64,000 nucleotides of DNA from an uncultured Methanomassiliicoccales archaeon (GCA_934702355.1 CAKUXX010000005.1:94517-158516), one strand, 5' to 3'; positions 9,143 through 18,140 are shown, numbered from the stretch's first letter. Made by a program: numbers and translations. Notes: generated by a model from the letters alone, not told the origin.

Positions 9143-10045
9143 ATGAAGCTGCTTATGACCGGAAAGGTCAAAGAGGTCTATGAGGTCGATGCGGACACTC
9201 TCGAGTTCGCATACACAGACAACATATCCGTTTTCGACAAGATCATCCCGTCCAAGGTCCCCCACAAGGGCGAGACCCTCTGCAGGACGGCCAAATACTG
9301 GTTCGGAAAGCTCAACGAGGCCGGTATCAACAACCACTACATCTCCGAGCCCTCCAAGGACAGGATGAGGGTGAAGAGGGTCGACGTCATCCGCGACTAC
9401 AGCAAGATCGACGGCACGACCACCAACTATCTGATCCCTCTCGAGGTCATCTGCAGGTACTATGCCGCAGGATCCCTCCTCGACAGGCTCAAATCCGGAA
9501 AGGTCAAGCCCGAGGACCTCGGATTCCCCGCAGGCCATGAGGTCAAGAGAGGGGAGAAGCTTCCCAAGCCCTTCGTCGAGTGCACCACCAAGCTGGAGGA
9601 GCACGACGAGAACCTCACCGAGGCCGAGGCCAAGGAGATGGCAGGACTGTCCGACGAGGAGTATCAGGAGATCGTCGACACCGTTCTCAGGATCGACGAG
9701 ATCATGGCAGAGGATGTCGCCAAGCGCGGTCTGATCCACTGCGACGGAAAGAAGGAGTTCGCCTACGACAAGGAGAGGAAGCTCATGGTCGTCGATACCT
9801 TCGGAACCCTTGACGAAGACCGCTGGTGGGACGCTGACGAGTACGCCAAGGGCAACATCGTCGAGCTCTCCAAGGAGTTCGTCAGGCAGTACTACCGCGA
9901 GACGGGATACCACGAGAAGCTGTACGCGGCCAGGGACGCCGGACTCGCTGAGCCTGACATACCCGCACTGCCTCAGGACATCGTCGACCGTGTGAGCAAG
10001 CTGTACGTCGATATGTACGAGCGCATCACCGGCGAGAAGTTCTGA
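9143..10045 (+). CDS. purC: SAICAR synthase (phosphoribosylaminoimidazole-succinocarboxamide synthase)
   Basis: A protein of 300 residues that ligates aspartate to CAIR in purine synthesis using ATP. The opening TGKVKEVYEV, the DNISVFDKIIPSKVPHKG segment and VDTFGTLDEDRWWD near residue 220 are typical of PurC. The frame is open from 9125, but a TATA-like CATATA at 9114-9119 places transcription start at about 9142, so the ATG at 9143 would be leaderless and is preferred. The gene stands alone and ends at a strong hairpin shared with the convergent cobalt transporter operon. Confidence 0.95.
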   Translation: MKLLMTGKVKEVYEVDADTLEFAYTDNISVFDKIIPSKVPHKGETLCRTAKYWFGKLNEAGINNHYISEPSKDRMRVKRVDVIRDYSKIDGTTTNYLIPLEVICRYYAAGSLLDRLKSGKVKPEDLGFPAGHEVKRGEKLPKPFVECTTKLEEHDENLTEAEAKEMAGLSDEEYQEIVDTVLRIDEIMAEDVAKRGLIHCDGKKEFAYDKERKLMVVDTFGTLDEDRWWDADEYAKGNIVELSKEFVRQYYRETGYHEKLYAARDAGLAEPDIPALPQDIVDRVSKLYVDMYERITGEKF

Positions 10046-10062
10046 AACTAAGAAACAACACC

Positions 10063-10087
10063 CCTTCCCGGGGTCGTCCCGGGAAGG
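10063..10087. terminator. Bidirectional hairpin between purC and cbiO
   Basis: A perfect 10-bp stem, CCTTCCCGGG / CCCGGGAAGG, with the five-base loop GTCGT lies between the convergent ends of purC and the cbiO operon. Confidence 0.75.
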
Positions 10088-10105
10088 ATTTATGAAAATC
10101 GATCA

Positions 10106-11248
10106 TCAGAGATCGACCACATCATGGTCGACCTGGGTCCCGAAGTCCTTCAGACGGAGGATGCGTGCCTCGATCAGGTCCACGCAGTCCGAATCGCAGA
10201 AGAGCACTGTGTCCTTTCCGACAAGGCAGTCCGACATGCATGATTCGAAACCGTCGAAGACATAGTCCATCGGCAGCATGCTCTTAGGGAGCAGTGCGCG
10301 TGTGGCAGCACCGAATATCCCTTTGGAGGCATTTTCGCTCATTCCGTCCATGGCGCGGGCCATGATGTCCGAATCCAGTTCATCCGAAATGGGGACGATC
10401 CTGAACGCACCTTTCTTTCCCGTTGCGATCTTGGACAGAAGCTGCGATTCGGAGCACGGGAACGGGGCTTCGGGCATTTTGTGCATATTGCAGATTCCGC
10501 GGTTCATCAGGAACATCGATGGTTGCATAAGGCCTGCCAGATGCACTTCGGTGGAATCGGAGAAGAATCCTATAGGTTCTCCGGAGTACACGAGCTTCCC
10601 TTTCCTCATGACTTTGATCTCATCCGCCCATGCGTACGCCAGATCGATGTCGTGAGTGGAGAGAACAACGGTGGTCCCGTTGTGATGAAGCTGTTCGGCG
10701 AGCTCCATGAGCTCCAGGGCCATCTGGGGATCCAGGCCTGCGGTCGGTTCGTCCATGATGAGGACCTCGGGTTCCATCGCCAACGCTCCGGCCAGCGCGA
10801 GCCTCTTCCTCTGTCCGTACGACAGCTGCAGGGTGTTTCTTCCCCGCAGATCGTCAAGACCTAGCAGGTTGATGGCGTTGTCCGACCTCCTCTTGACCTC
10901 GCTTTCGGGGAGACCTATGTTGCGGGGACCGTATGAAACATCCTCCTCAACCGTCTGTCCGAAGATCTGGTCGTCGGGGTTCTGCAGGACCACGGAGACC
11001 TTGGACCTCAGTGTCCTGAGGGCCTTCTTCTTGTAGGATATGGGTTCTCCGTCGAACTTGACGGTTCCTTCGGAGGGCTTGAACACACCGTTGAGGTGAT
11101 AGAACAGTGTGGATTTGCCGGCGCCGTTTGCACCGAGCACGGCCGTTTTGACGCCTTTCTTGATTGTTATATTGACATTGTCCAGAGACGGCTTGTCGTT
11201 TCCGGAATAGAGGAACGACAGTCCGACTGTCTCGATGCCGTTATTCAT
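10106..11248 (-). CDS. cbiO: Cobalt ECF transporter ATPase CbiO, second copy, with extra C-terminal domain
   Basis: An ABC ATPase of 380 residues that would energise cobalt uptake with CbiMN and CbiQ. Walker A is GANGAGKS, the Q-loop region reads VVLQNPDDQIFG, the signature is LSYGQRKR, and Walker B is LIMDEPTAGLD. After about residue 235 there is an additional domain of more than 100 residues, ending with SCMSDCLVGKDTVLFCDSDCVD, which is also found in divergent form in the neighbouring CbiO. The ATG at 11248 overlaps the upstream stop by 4 bases. An open frame continues upstream to 11458 but lacks homology. The two ATPases probably form a heterodimer. Confidence 0.9.
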   Translation of the reverse strand: MNNGIETVGLSFLYSGNDKPSLDNVNITIKKGVKTAVLGANGAGKSTLFYHLNGVFKPSEGTVKFDGEPISYKKKALRTLRSKVSVVLQNPDDQIFGQTVEEDVSYGPRNIGLPESEVKRRSDNAINLLGLDDLRGRNTLQLSYGQRKRLALAGALAMEPEVLIMDEPTAGLDPQMALELMELAEQLHHNGTTVVLSTHDIDLAYAWADEIKVMRKGKLVYSGEPIGFFSDSTEVHLAGLMQPSMFLMNRGICNMHKMPEAPFPCSESQLLSKIATGKKGAFRIVPISDELDSDIMARAMDGMSENASKGIFGAATRALLPKSMLPMDYVFDGFESCMSDCLVGKDTVLFCDSDCVDLIEARILRLKDFGTQVDHDVVDL

Positions 11249-12363
11249 TGTATCACCTCGGGGCCTTTCCCGAATGCGGACAGGGCTTCGATCTTCATTC
11301 TGACATGATCGACCATGTCGGGGTCGCAGAACAGAGTCACATCCCTGCCTTGGACTGCTTCCAGACAGCTGCCTTCGATGGCATCGAAATACAGATCCGC
11401 ACGGAGGGACAGACGTCTGAACGTCATCCTTGTGCGGAAGCCGCAGATGGCGATGCATGTGCCGTCATCGATCGACGGGTCCTTTCCAGGTTCCAGCGGG
11501 ATTATTTGTATGTTTCCCGGAGTCGAATCCTCGGAGGACATCTTGGTCAGGAGTTGGCTCCTTGTCCTGGGATACGGGCTCTCGTCCTCGTGCCTCATCA
11601 GAGCGATGGACCTGTTGACGGAGAACATGTGGGGCATCGTGAGTCCGGCCAGTGCGACCTCCTCCCTGTTCCTGAAGAATCCTTCGGGAGTGCCCGAGTA
11701 GACCAGGCTGCCCAGCCTGAGCACATGGAGGTCCTCGGCCCAGGAGTATGCGAGGTCGACGTCATGGGTCGATATCACGACGGTCGTGCCTGCGATGCAC
11801 AGTTGGTCGACAAGCTCCATCACCTCGTTGGACATCTGGGGATCCAATCCTGCGGTGGGTTCGTCGAGGATCAGGACCTTCGGTTCCATGGCGAGGGCCC
11901 CTGCGATGGCCACCCTCTTCTTCTGTCCGTAGGACAGCTGTGTGGTGGGCCTGTATCTGAATTCCTCCATTCCGACCTTGAAAAGGCTGTCCTTGATGCG
12001 CTGTTCGACGACGTTCGGGGGCAGATTGAGGTTCATGGGGCCGAACGCGACATCCTCCTCCACCGTGGAGGAGAAGATCTGCTCGTCAGGGTTCTGAACG
12101 ACGACCGCGATGTCCTCTCTCAGCTGGTAGAGGTGCTCCTTCTTGTAGCTAAGGGTCTTGTTCCTGTAGAACGCCTCTCCGGATTCCGGTCTCAGAATGC
12201 CGTTGAGATGATAGAACAATGTGGATTTCCCGGCTCCATTGGCTCCGAGGATGGCGGTTCTGATCCCTTTGCGTATCCCGATGGACACGTTTTTCAATGA
12301 ATGGGAGTCTGCTTTGACACCATATTTGTGGGTCAGATCCCTGGTCTCGAGAATGTAGTCCAT
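11245..12363 (-). CDS. cbiO: Cobalt ECF transporter ATPase CbiO, first copy, with extra C-terminal domain
   Basis: An ABC ATPase of 372 residues. Walker A is GANGAGKS, the Q-loop is VVVQNPDEQIFS, the signature is LSYGQKKR and Walker B is LILDEPTAGLD. Its C-terminal 110-120 residues repeat the extra domain of the next gene (compare GSCLEAVQGRDVTLFCDPDMVD). The paralogues therefore share an architecture longer than the usual CbiO of about 270 residues. It lies five bases downstream of cbiQ and overlaps the second cbiO by ATGA. A sensory or regulatory role for the tail is inference. Confidence 0.9.
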   Translation of the reverse strand: MDYILETRDLTHKYGVKADSHSLKNVSIGIRKGIRTAILGANGAGKSTLFYHLNGILRPESGEAFYRNKTLSYKKEHLYQLREDIAVVVQNPDEQIFSSTVEEDVAFGPMNLNLPPNVVEQRIKDSLFKVGMEEFRYRPTTQLSYGQKKRVAIAGALAMEPKVLILDEPTAGLDPQMSNEVMELVDQLCIAGTTVVISTHDVDLAYSWAEDLHVLRLGSLVYSGTPEGFFRNREEVALAGLTMPHMFSVNRSIALMRHEDESPYPRTRSQLLTKMSSEDSTPGNIQIIPLEPGKDPSIDDGTCIAICGFRTRMTFRRLSLRADLYFDAIEGSCLEAVQGRDVTLFCDPDMVDHVRMKIEALSAFGKGPEVIQ

Positions 12364-12368
12364 TTTTC

Positions 12369-13244
12369 TCAGCTCCCGAATACGAGTCCTGCGATGTCGA
12401 TGACATCACCGGTGTTCAATCCGAAGATCAGCAGGCCGACGAAGAGGACGACGGTCAGCAGGACCCATGGGAACGTCATCTTCGGAGGGCGGTTGTAGAT
12501 CGGGAAATAGCCTCTGTAACCTCTGCAGTCAAGACATATCTGCGCCTTGTCCGCTAGGTTCATGGACGATGTGAATATGCCGACCGCGATCGAGGCCGCG
12601 GTCCTTATGCTTTTGATGAATCCTGAGAATCCCATCCTGCTCTCCGCGGCGTGCCACATTTTGTCCATCCTCTCGAGGAGGAGGAATGCGTAACGGTAGA
12701 TCAGCACGGCTATCTCGCAGACCTCTCTCGGGACCTTCATCTGTCTGAGGGCCTGGGAGAGATGGGGGATGGGTGTGGATGTGGCGAAAGCCATCATTAT
12801 CGTTATGCCGGCGACGGCCCTGATCATGACCAGCCAAGCCTGGTTGAAGCTGCTGGCGGTCATGTACAGGTCCATCCACAGGAGCTTCCCGCTCCATATG
12901 CACGGCTCGGCATGGTCTCCGTTGATGGAGATGATGCCGCATCCTATGATGAGGATGAGAATGGCCTCGGCGATGGCGAGACCGATGATAAGGGGGATGC
13001 GCATGTTGGTCGAATAGGCCATCAGCGCAAGTCCCATTGCGAGGATCACGAAGGAGAGGAGTACGGAATCAGTGAGCACATTGGCGATCAGGATGGATAC
13101 CGTCAGTACGAGTTTGCCCAACGGCGACCATCCCACCATCCTGGAGCTGTAGGCCAGAGCATCCATCTGGATGTGTTCTGTCGAGCCTCCGTGGCGTCCT
13201 TTCATCCTTTTCTCCGTTCCTTCGCGTCCCTTCATGTTTTTCAC
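12369..13244 (-). CDS. cbiQ: Cobalt ECF transporter transmembrane subunit CbiQ
   Basis: An integral membrane protein of 291 residues, the T-component that couples the CbiO ATPases to the substrate-binding CbiM. Several hydrophobic helices are visible. The C-terminal cytoplasmic region contains AESRMGFSGFIKSIR and a second basic motif near ICLDCRGYRG, corresponding to the two Ala-Arg-Gly-like coupling motifs of EcfT/CbiQ proteins. The N-terminus is unusually basic and hydrophilic (about 30 residues), so an internal ATG may be the true start. It overlaps cbiM by 4 bases. Confidence 0.9.
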   Translation of the reverse strand: MKNMKGREGTEKRMKGRHGGSTEHIQMDALAYSSRMVGWSPLGKLVLTVSILIANVLTDSVLLSFVILAMGLALMAYSTNMRIPLIIGLAIAEAILILIIGCGIISINGDHAEPCIWSGKLLWMDLYMTASSFNQAWLVMIRAVAGITIMMAFATSTPIPHLSQALRQMKVPREVCEIAVLIYRYAFLLLERMDKMWHAAESRMGFSGFIKSIRTAASIAVGIFTSSMNLADKAQICLDCRGYRGYFPIYNRPPKMTFPWVLLTVVLFVGLLIFGLNTGDVIDIAGLVFGS

Positions 13245-14260
13245 TCGTAGTAGTACTTCTCAGACTCCTTCTCAGCTTCCTCTGCTTCTTTGAGTTTCGG
13301 CTGGTTGCGATCCTTCGTGTACCTGCCAATGAAGAACCCTATTATTATGGCACCGATTGCGGCCTGGAGTGCGAACAGGAGACTCTCGGTCTCTCCGGGA
13401 AGTTCGTAGTCGCCGAATATACCGCTGAACCAGGGTTCGTAGTCATCTCCGACAACATCTCCGGCGGCATCGTCTGCACCGCCGAACTCGAAGTCGTTGG
13501 CTGCACCGTATGCGAGTGTTCCGGCAACAAGGACCGCTATGATGGCGATACCTGCGACGTAGAGGTTCCTGGATTTCTTGGCATCCCTGGTGGTCTCGTT
13601 GACAGGGACGGAGTCCTTGCGGGGTGTGAGGATACCGCCTGCGGTCTCGAACACCTCGGGCTTGTTGTTGATGAGGTAGTTGGCGAACATGTAGAAGAGG
13701 ATACCCTCCACGATGGCGATGGGTATCTGGGTGACGGCGAAGGTTGTGAGGAAGTTCACGATGTTTCCCCAGTTCAGGGCCATCTGGAACGAGGTCATGA
13801 CGTATGTGCACAGATCTGCGAGGACTGCGGCACAGAACATGGAGGCACCGACTCCGGCTCCTGCCTTCCTGGCGATGGTCCAGATGAGCACACCGCACAG
13901 AGGTCCGAAGATACCCATGGAGAAGATGTTGGCTCCGAGTGTCGTTATTCCCCCGTGGGAGAGGAGGATCGCCTGGAAGATGAGGACGATCGTTGCGAGG
14001 AACGATGTTGCGCAGACACCGTACAGGACGGCGGACAGTCCCGTTCCCGTAGGATGCGAGCTCGAACCGGTGACGGACGGTATTTTGAGAGAAGACAGCA
14101 GGAAAATGAACGCTCCAGAAAGCGCCACTGTCATCTTCTGCTCGGGGTGAGCTCTGACCAATTTCATTACGGCTTTAGCCCCGAATACGACGAACGGTAT
14201 CGCAAGGATGAACCATACGACGCACCACAGTGGGTCCAAGTATCCTTCCATAATATGCAT
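13241..14260 (-). CDS. cbiM: Cobalt ECF transporter substrate-binding component, CbiM-CbiN fusion
   Basis: A membrane protein of 339 residues. Residues 1 to about 220 match CbiM, beginning MHIMEG, where His2 is the known metal ligand of the CbiM/NikM family, followed by many helices and a typical SSLKIPSVTGSSSHPTGTG loop. After a linker, the last 120 residues carry the CbiN hallmarks: a helix, an extracellular loop with FGGADDAAGD and YEPWFSG, and ESLLFALQAAIGAIIIGFFIG. CbiN is normally a separate gene. The ATG at 14260, preceded by AGGTGA, is chosen over a longer frame reaching 14326. It is first in the cbiMN-Q-O-O operon. Confidence 0.93.
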   Translation of the reverse strand: MHIMEGYLDPLWCVVWFILAIPFVVFGAKAVMKLVRAHPEQKMTVALSGAFIFLLSSLKIPSVTGSSSHPTGTGLSAVLYGVCATSFLATIVLIFQAILLSHGGITTLGANIFSMGIFGPLCGVLIWTIARKAGAGVGASMFCAAVLADLCTYVMTSFQMALNWGNIVNFLTTFAVTQIPIAIVEGILFYMFANYLINNKPEVFETAGGILTPRKDSVPVNETTRDAKKSRNLYVAGIAIIAVLVAGTLAYGAANDFEFGGADDAAGDVVGDDYEPWFSGIFGDYELPGETESLLFALQAAIGAIIIGFFIGRYTKDRNQPKLKEAEEAEKESEKYYYE

Positions 14261-14327
14261 TAGTTTCACCTGTCCGCTCTGTCGGCACCAGCCCACTGCG
14301 TCGGACGGGCACTCTAACATATGCAAA

Positions 14328-14368
14328 GTATATAATTGGTTGGAGCATCAATCCAACTACTCATCCAA
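14328..14368 (-). promoter_or_regulatory. cbiM promoter with TTGG-N9-CCAA dyad
   Basis: On the minus strand the TATA element AATTATATACT (14327-14337) would start transcription near 14305. Directly upstream is the dyad TTGGATTGATGCTCCAA (14340-14356 on the plus strand), and 4 bases beyond that a further half-site TTGGATGA (14361-14368). The same dyad precedes the hem operon and cbiL. No cobalamin riboswitch fold was seen in the roughly 45-base leader. Confidence 0.65.
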
Positions 14369-14500
14369 CTGTCTGGATTGACATGCTAGGTACCTAGATG
14401 ACGATATCAGTCAGTCTTTCATGCCTGATTCGGGATTCATTTTTAGGTCTGTATTCCAGATCATCGCCGGTCGATGAGTCTGATTCGGTCTTCTTGTATA

Positions 14501-14516
14501 GAAAGTTTTATATACT
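14501..14516 (+). promoter_or_regulatory. BRE/TATA promoter of the 5S rRNA gene
   Basis: GAAAG followed by TTTTATATA at 14501-14514 is a textbook archaeal BRE plus TATA box. Its position predicts a start at about 14537, next to the 5S 5' end. Confidence 0.75.
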
Positions 14517-14538
14517 TGTCAGATATCCCAGGATTCGG

Positions 14539-14661
14539 TATGACGGCCATAGCGGCGGGGTCACACCCGGTCCCATTCCGAACCCGGCAGTAAAGTCCGC
14601 CCGCGTATCTGTCTGTACTGTATTGCGCAAGCGTACGGGAACTCAGACACGCTGTCAGCCA
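14539..14661 (+). rRNA. rrf: 5S ribosomal RNA
   Basis: The sequence contains the universal 5S core, with GGTCACACCCGGTCCCATTC followed by CGAACCCGG and later CTGTCTGTACTG. TGACGGC (14541-14547) pairs with GCTGTCA (14651-14657) as the closing helix. The length, about 120 bases, is normal. It stands alone between the cobalt transporter and metY with its own strong TATA promoter. No 16S or 23S gene is in the window, consistent with dispersed rRNA genes in Thermoplasmata. The exact ends are estimated to within a few bases. Confidence 0.93.
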
Positions 14662-14803
14662 CTTCTTCCTTCCCTTTATCCATAATTGTCCATTCATCCC
14701 ATATTCTCGCATCGAACGGACGGATCATCTTCGGTCTCGAAGCGTGTACCATGGTTGTTCTCAAATAAGAGCATCGACACTCAGTGGGCATAGAGGAATT
14801 CAA

Positions 14804-16138
14804 ATGGGATTCAGAGAGGATGAGAACATACCCAAGAGCCCCTTCAACGCCCAGGGGCAGAGATTCGAGACTGTGATGCTCCACGCAGGTCAGGAGGAGG
14901 CAGATCCCGCCACGGACTCCCGCGCAGTGCCGATCTATCTCACAACATCATATGTCTTCAAGGACTGCGACGATGCCGCCGACAGATTCGCGCTCAGGAA
15001 GAACGGCAACATCTACAGCCGTCTGACGAACAGCACTACAGAGGTCTTCGAGACCAGGCTCGCAGCCCTCGAAGGAGGGTCCGCCGCTCTTGCAGTGGCA
15101 TCCGGTGCCGCGGCCATCACATACACGATCAACAACCTCGCCTTCGCCGGAGATCATATAGTGTCTTCGATATCCATCTACGGCGGGACCATTAACTTCT
15201 TCGGCCACACCCTGAAATCCTACGGTGTCGACTGTACTTTCGTCGATCCCACGCAGCCGAACCCCATCGAGAACTTCGAGAAGGCCATCAGGGACAACAC
15301 CAAGGCCGTGTTCGTCGAGACCATCGGCAACCCCAATGCCAATCTCATCGACATCGATGCACTTGCAGAGATGTGTCACCGCCACGGCATCCCGCTTGTC
15401 GTGGACAACACGTTCGCCACGCCGTATCTGTTCAGGCCTCTGGACCACGGCGCCGACATAGTCGTGGAATCTGCCACGAAGTTCATCGGAGGACACGGTA
15501 CGGTCCTCGGAGGGGCGATCATAGAGTCCGGAAGGTTCGACTGGGCCGGTTCCGGAAGGTTCCCCCACATGGTGGACCCCGACCCCAGCTATCACGGCGT
15601 GAGCTTCTGCAGGGATGTCCCCGGCGCCCCGTTCTGCACAAGGATAAGGGCGATCATCCTGAGGGACATGGGCGCGTGCATATCCCCGGTCAACAGCTTC
15701 GTGCTGCTGCAGGGTCTGGAGACCCTTTCCCTGAGGGTAGAGAGGCATGTGTACAACACGCAGAAGGTCGTGGAGTTCCTGTCCAAGCATCCGAAGGTCG
15801 CCAAGGTCAACCATCCCATGCTCCCAGACCATCCGGATCATGCTCTCTATGAGAGGTACTTCCCCAACGGCGCCGGCTCGATCTTCACATTCGAGACCGT
15901 AGGCGGAAGGGAGGAGGCCAAGCGCTTCGCCGATTCGATGAGGATGTTCTCCCTGCTCGCCAACGTGGCGGACATGAAATCCCTGGTCATCCATCCCGCA
16001 AGCACGACGCACTCCCAGCTCTCCGAGGAGCAGCTGAAGGAGTCGGGCATCATGCCGACGACCATCAGGCTCTCCATCGGATGCGAGAACATCGACGATA
16101 TCATCGCCGATCTCTCCCAGGCACTGGATAAGATCTGA
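14804..16138 (+). CDS. metY: O-acetylhomoserine sulfhydrylase / Cys-Met metabolism PLP enzyme
   Basis: A protein of 444 residues of the Cys/Met metabolism PLP family. It begins with a long N-terminus typical of O-acetylhomoserine sulfhydrylases ([12 protein letters not shown]), has the SRLTNST segment, and carries the PLP lysine in [11 protein letters not shown]. The C-terminal [14 protein letters not shown] motif marks the sulfhydrylase / cystathionine-gamma-synthase group. It would make homocysteine from an O-acylated homoserine and sulfide. I chose the ATG at 14804, after AGAGG, over a longer open frame from 14744. It is monocistronic, between the 5S gene and a hairpin terminator. Confidence 0.9.
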   Translation: MGFREDENIPKSPFNAQGQRFETVMLHAGQEEADPATDSRAVPIYLTTSYVFKDCDDAADRFALRKNGNIYSRLTNSTTEVFETRLAALEGGSAALAVASGAAAITYTINNLAFAGDHIVSSISIYGGTINFFGHTLKSYGVDCTFVDPTQPNPIENFEKAIRDNTKAVFVETIGNPNANLIDIDALAEMCHRHGIPLVVDNTFATPYLFRPLDHGADIVVESATKFIGGHGTVLGGAIIESGRFDWAGSGRFPHMVDPDPSYHGVSFCRDVPGAPFCTRIRAIILRDMGACISPVNSFVLLQGLETLSLRVERHVYNTQKVVEFLSKHPKVAKVNHPMLPDHPDHALYERYFPNGAGSIFTFETVGGREEAKRFADSMRMFSLLANVADMKSLVIHPASTTHSQLSEEQLKESGIMPTTIRLSIGCENIDDIIADLSQALDKI

Positions 16139-16146
16139 ATATGCCC

Positions 16147-16168
16147 GGGGTCCGGGATCCCGGGCCCC
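16147..16168 (+). terminator. Hairpin terminator after metY
   Basis: A GC-rich inverted repeat, GGGGTCCGG / CCGGGCCCC with one mismatch, begins nine bases after the metY stop. Confidence 0.55.
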
Positions 16169-16207
16169 AGGTCAAACCCTTAGCGTCGCATCTTTCCAGA
16201 ACGTATG

Positions 16208-16236
16208 TTGGATGAGACGACCAAGGCTTTATCATA
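16208..16236 (+). promoter_or_regulatory. hem operon promoter with TTGG-N9-CCAA dyad
   Basis: The dyad TTGGATGAGACGACCAA (16208-16224) is followed after two bases by a weak TATA element, CTTTATCATA (16227-16236). Predicted transcription would begin near 16256, just before the first gene at 16267. The dyad matches those in front of cbiM and cbiL. Confidence 0.6.
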
Positions 16237-16266
16237 GTCTTTCGGCATACGAACGATTCAGAGAGT

Positions 16267-16902
16267 ATGCGCATGGATCCCGTCAAGATGTCCCCCATCC
16301 TCCTGTCCCCCGGTAACAGGCTGGTCGTCGTTTTCGGTGGAGGGGCCGTTGCTTTGAGGAAATGCCGTCACTTCGACGGTTTCAAGATAAGGGTTGTGTC
16401 CCCAGAGGTGCTTCCCGAGCTGGAAGAGATCGCAGACGAGGTCGTCCGCGTCGCCGTGGACCCCGATACCGTCGGGGATTACGTGGGTGATGCGGATATA
16501 GTCGTCGCCGCAACATCCAGTCACGGACTCAACGATTCGATAAGGGATGCCGCGATGTCCATGGGCATAATGACAAATTCCGCACACGGCGGAGGTGACG
16601 TTCTGATCCCCTCGACGCTCCACCGCGACGGATACACCGTCACGGTGTCTTCCGAGGGCAGGGTGCCGGCCTTCCCGCCTTATGTAATATCCAAAATAGA
16701 TGAGTTCCTGGATCCGTCATACGACGCCATGCTAGCTCTTCTAGTCGATTTGAGGGCGGTCATCCGCGACCGCATCCCCACACAGCCTGCAAGGGCGGAG
16801 TTCCTCGCAGGGGTCCTGGCCGACGGGAGGGTATGGGACAGGCTGTCGCAGGGCGACCGCGACGGTGCATACGCTATCGCCATGGAGGGGATGCCTGAAT
16901 GA
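16267..16902 (+). CDS. Precorrin-2 dehydrogenase (siroheme synthase N-terminal type)
   Basis: A protein of 211 residues similar to the dehydrogenase part of CysG / Met8 / SirC. It would oxidise precorrin-2 to sirohydrochlorin with NAD, supplying the common precursor of cobalamin and F430. The NAD-binding loop VVFGGGAVALRK is near residue 20, and the segment IMTNSAHGGGDVLIPS corresponds to the region that holds the catalytic Asp in Met8-like enzymes. The start may instead be the ATG at 16273. It is first in a seven-gene operon and overlaps hemA by 4 bases. Confidence 0.88.
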   Translation: MRMDPVKMSPILLSPGNRLVVVFGGGAVALRKCRHFDGFKIRVVSPEVLPELEEIADEVVRVAVDPDTVGDYVGDADIVVAATSSHGLNDSIRDAAMSMGIMTNSAHGGGDVLIPSTLHRDGYTVTVSSEGRVPAFPPYVISKIDEFLDPSYDAMLALLVDLRAVIRDRIPTQPARAEFLAGVLADGRVWDRLSQGDRDGAYAIAMEGMPE

Positions 16903-18140
16903 TCGTGAGTCTGCATGTGACCCATTCGTCCGCAGGAGGTACGGAAGGGCTCAACGATGTCGTCCCCCTTCTGGAAGCAGAGATGGGAAAACGCATCCCC
17001 GGTGTCCGCAGCATCTCGGAATACGTCATAGTGAGGACGTGCAACCGTTTCGAGGTCTACGCCGCGACCACCGACAACCGTGCCGTATCGGATTATTTCC
17101 AGAGCACCATCAGAACGATCGTCCCATCCTCCAATATATCATATGTATTGGAGGACAGGGAATGCATACGCCATCTCTTCAGGGTCGTATGCGGATTGGA
17201 TTCGCTGATCGTAGGCGAGGACCAGATCCAGCATCAGGTCAGGGAATCGTATGCGAAGGCCAAGGAGGAGGGCCATGTCGGACTCATGCTTTCCAGGCTC
17301 TTCGACAAGGCCATGATAGTGGGCAAGAGGGTCCGTTCGGAGACCGCTCTGAACAAAGGCGCGGTATCCGTGGGATCTGCATCGGTGGAACTCGCGGAGG
17401 AGCGTATCGGCGATCTCTCCGGAAAGGCCATCACGATACTCGGCGCGGGAGACATCGCTTCCGTGATATCCAAGAACCTTGTCGGGAAGAATGTGGGGAC
17501 GGTCATAGTGTCCAACAGGACCTACAGCCGCGCCATCGAGCTCGCCGACGAACTCGGAGGGAAGGCGGTCAGCATGGCCCGTCTCACCGAGGCCGTGGCA
17601 GAATCCGATCTCATCCTTGTGGCCACAGGCGCTCCGCACTATGTGCTGAAGTACGAGCATGTGTCCAATGCGATGGCCATGCGTCCCGACCGCAAGCTCC
17701 TGATAATAGACGTATCCATCCCGAGGAACACGGATCCGCAGGTCACGGACATCCCGAATGTGGAGTTCGACAGCATGGATTCCCTGCGTACGATCGCCAT
17801 GAGGAACGTAGAGCGCAGGAAGAACGAGATATCGGGAGCAGAGAAGATCATAGCGGAGGAGCTGATCCGTCTCGCCAACGAGCAGAAGGAGCAGTATGCC
17901 AACGAAGTCATCCGCAGACTCGGCATCAAACTCGCCGAAATAAGGGAGCATGAGCTGGGAACAGCCGTGTCCCGCGCCGGACATGACTGTCCGGCCGAAA
18001 TCCTGGAGGACTTCTCCAGGGCACTTTTGAACAAATTCACCGCCGAACTCTACAAGAACTTGAGGGAGGCATCCCGTGACGGCCGTACCGACATATGCGA
18101 GGCCGCGACGGAACTCTTCGGATTGAGGGATGAACAATGA
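16899..18140 (+). CDS. hemA: Glutamyl-tRNA reductase
   Basis: A protein of 413 residues that reduces glutamyl-tRNA(Glu) to glutamate-1-semialdehyde with NADPH, the entry step of C5-pathway tetrapyrrole synthesis. The catalytic Cys48 lies in VRTCNRFEVY. The active-site histidine and EDQIQHQV region is present, followed by the NADPH fold ILGAGDIASVI and a C-terminal helical dimerisation domain. It overlaps the upstream gene by ATGA and hemB by 4 bases, so the operon is translationally coupled. The protein is of family-typical length. Confidence 0.96.
   Translation: MIVSLHVTHSSAGGTEGLNDVVPLLEAEMGKRIPGVRSISEYVIVRTCNRFEVYAATTDNRAVSDYFQSTIRTIVPSSNISYVLEDRECIRHLFRVVCGLDSLIVGEDQIQHQVRESYAKAKEEGHVGLMLSRLFDKAMIVGKRVRSETALNKGAVSVGSASVELAEERIGDLSGKAITILGAGDIASVISKNLVGKNVGTVIVSNRTYSRAIELADELGGKAVSMARLTEAVAESDLILVATGAPHYVLKYEHVSNAMAMRPDRKLLIIDVSIPRNTDPQVTDIPNVEFDSMDSLRTIAMRNVERRKNEISGAEKIIAEELIRLANEQKEQYANEVIRRLGIKLAEIREHELGTAVSRAGHDCPAEILEDFSRALLNKFTAELYKNLREASRDGRTDICEAATELFGLRDEQ

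Noticed and set aside
14261..14330. Cobalamin riboswitch in the cbiM leader
   Set aside because: The leader is only about 45 bases and has no recognisable B12-box or riboswitch fold; regulation at the TATA-adjacent dyad is a better fit.
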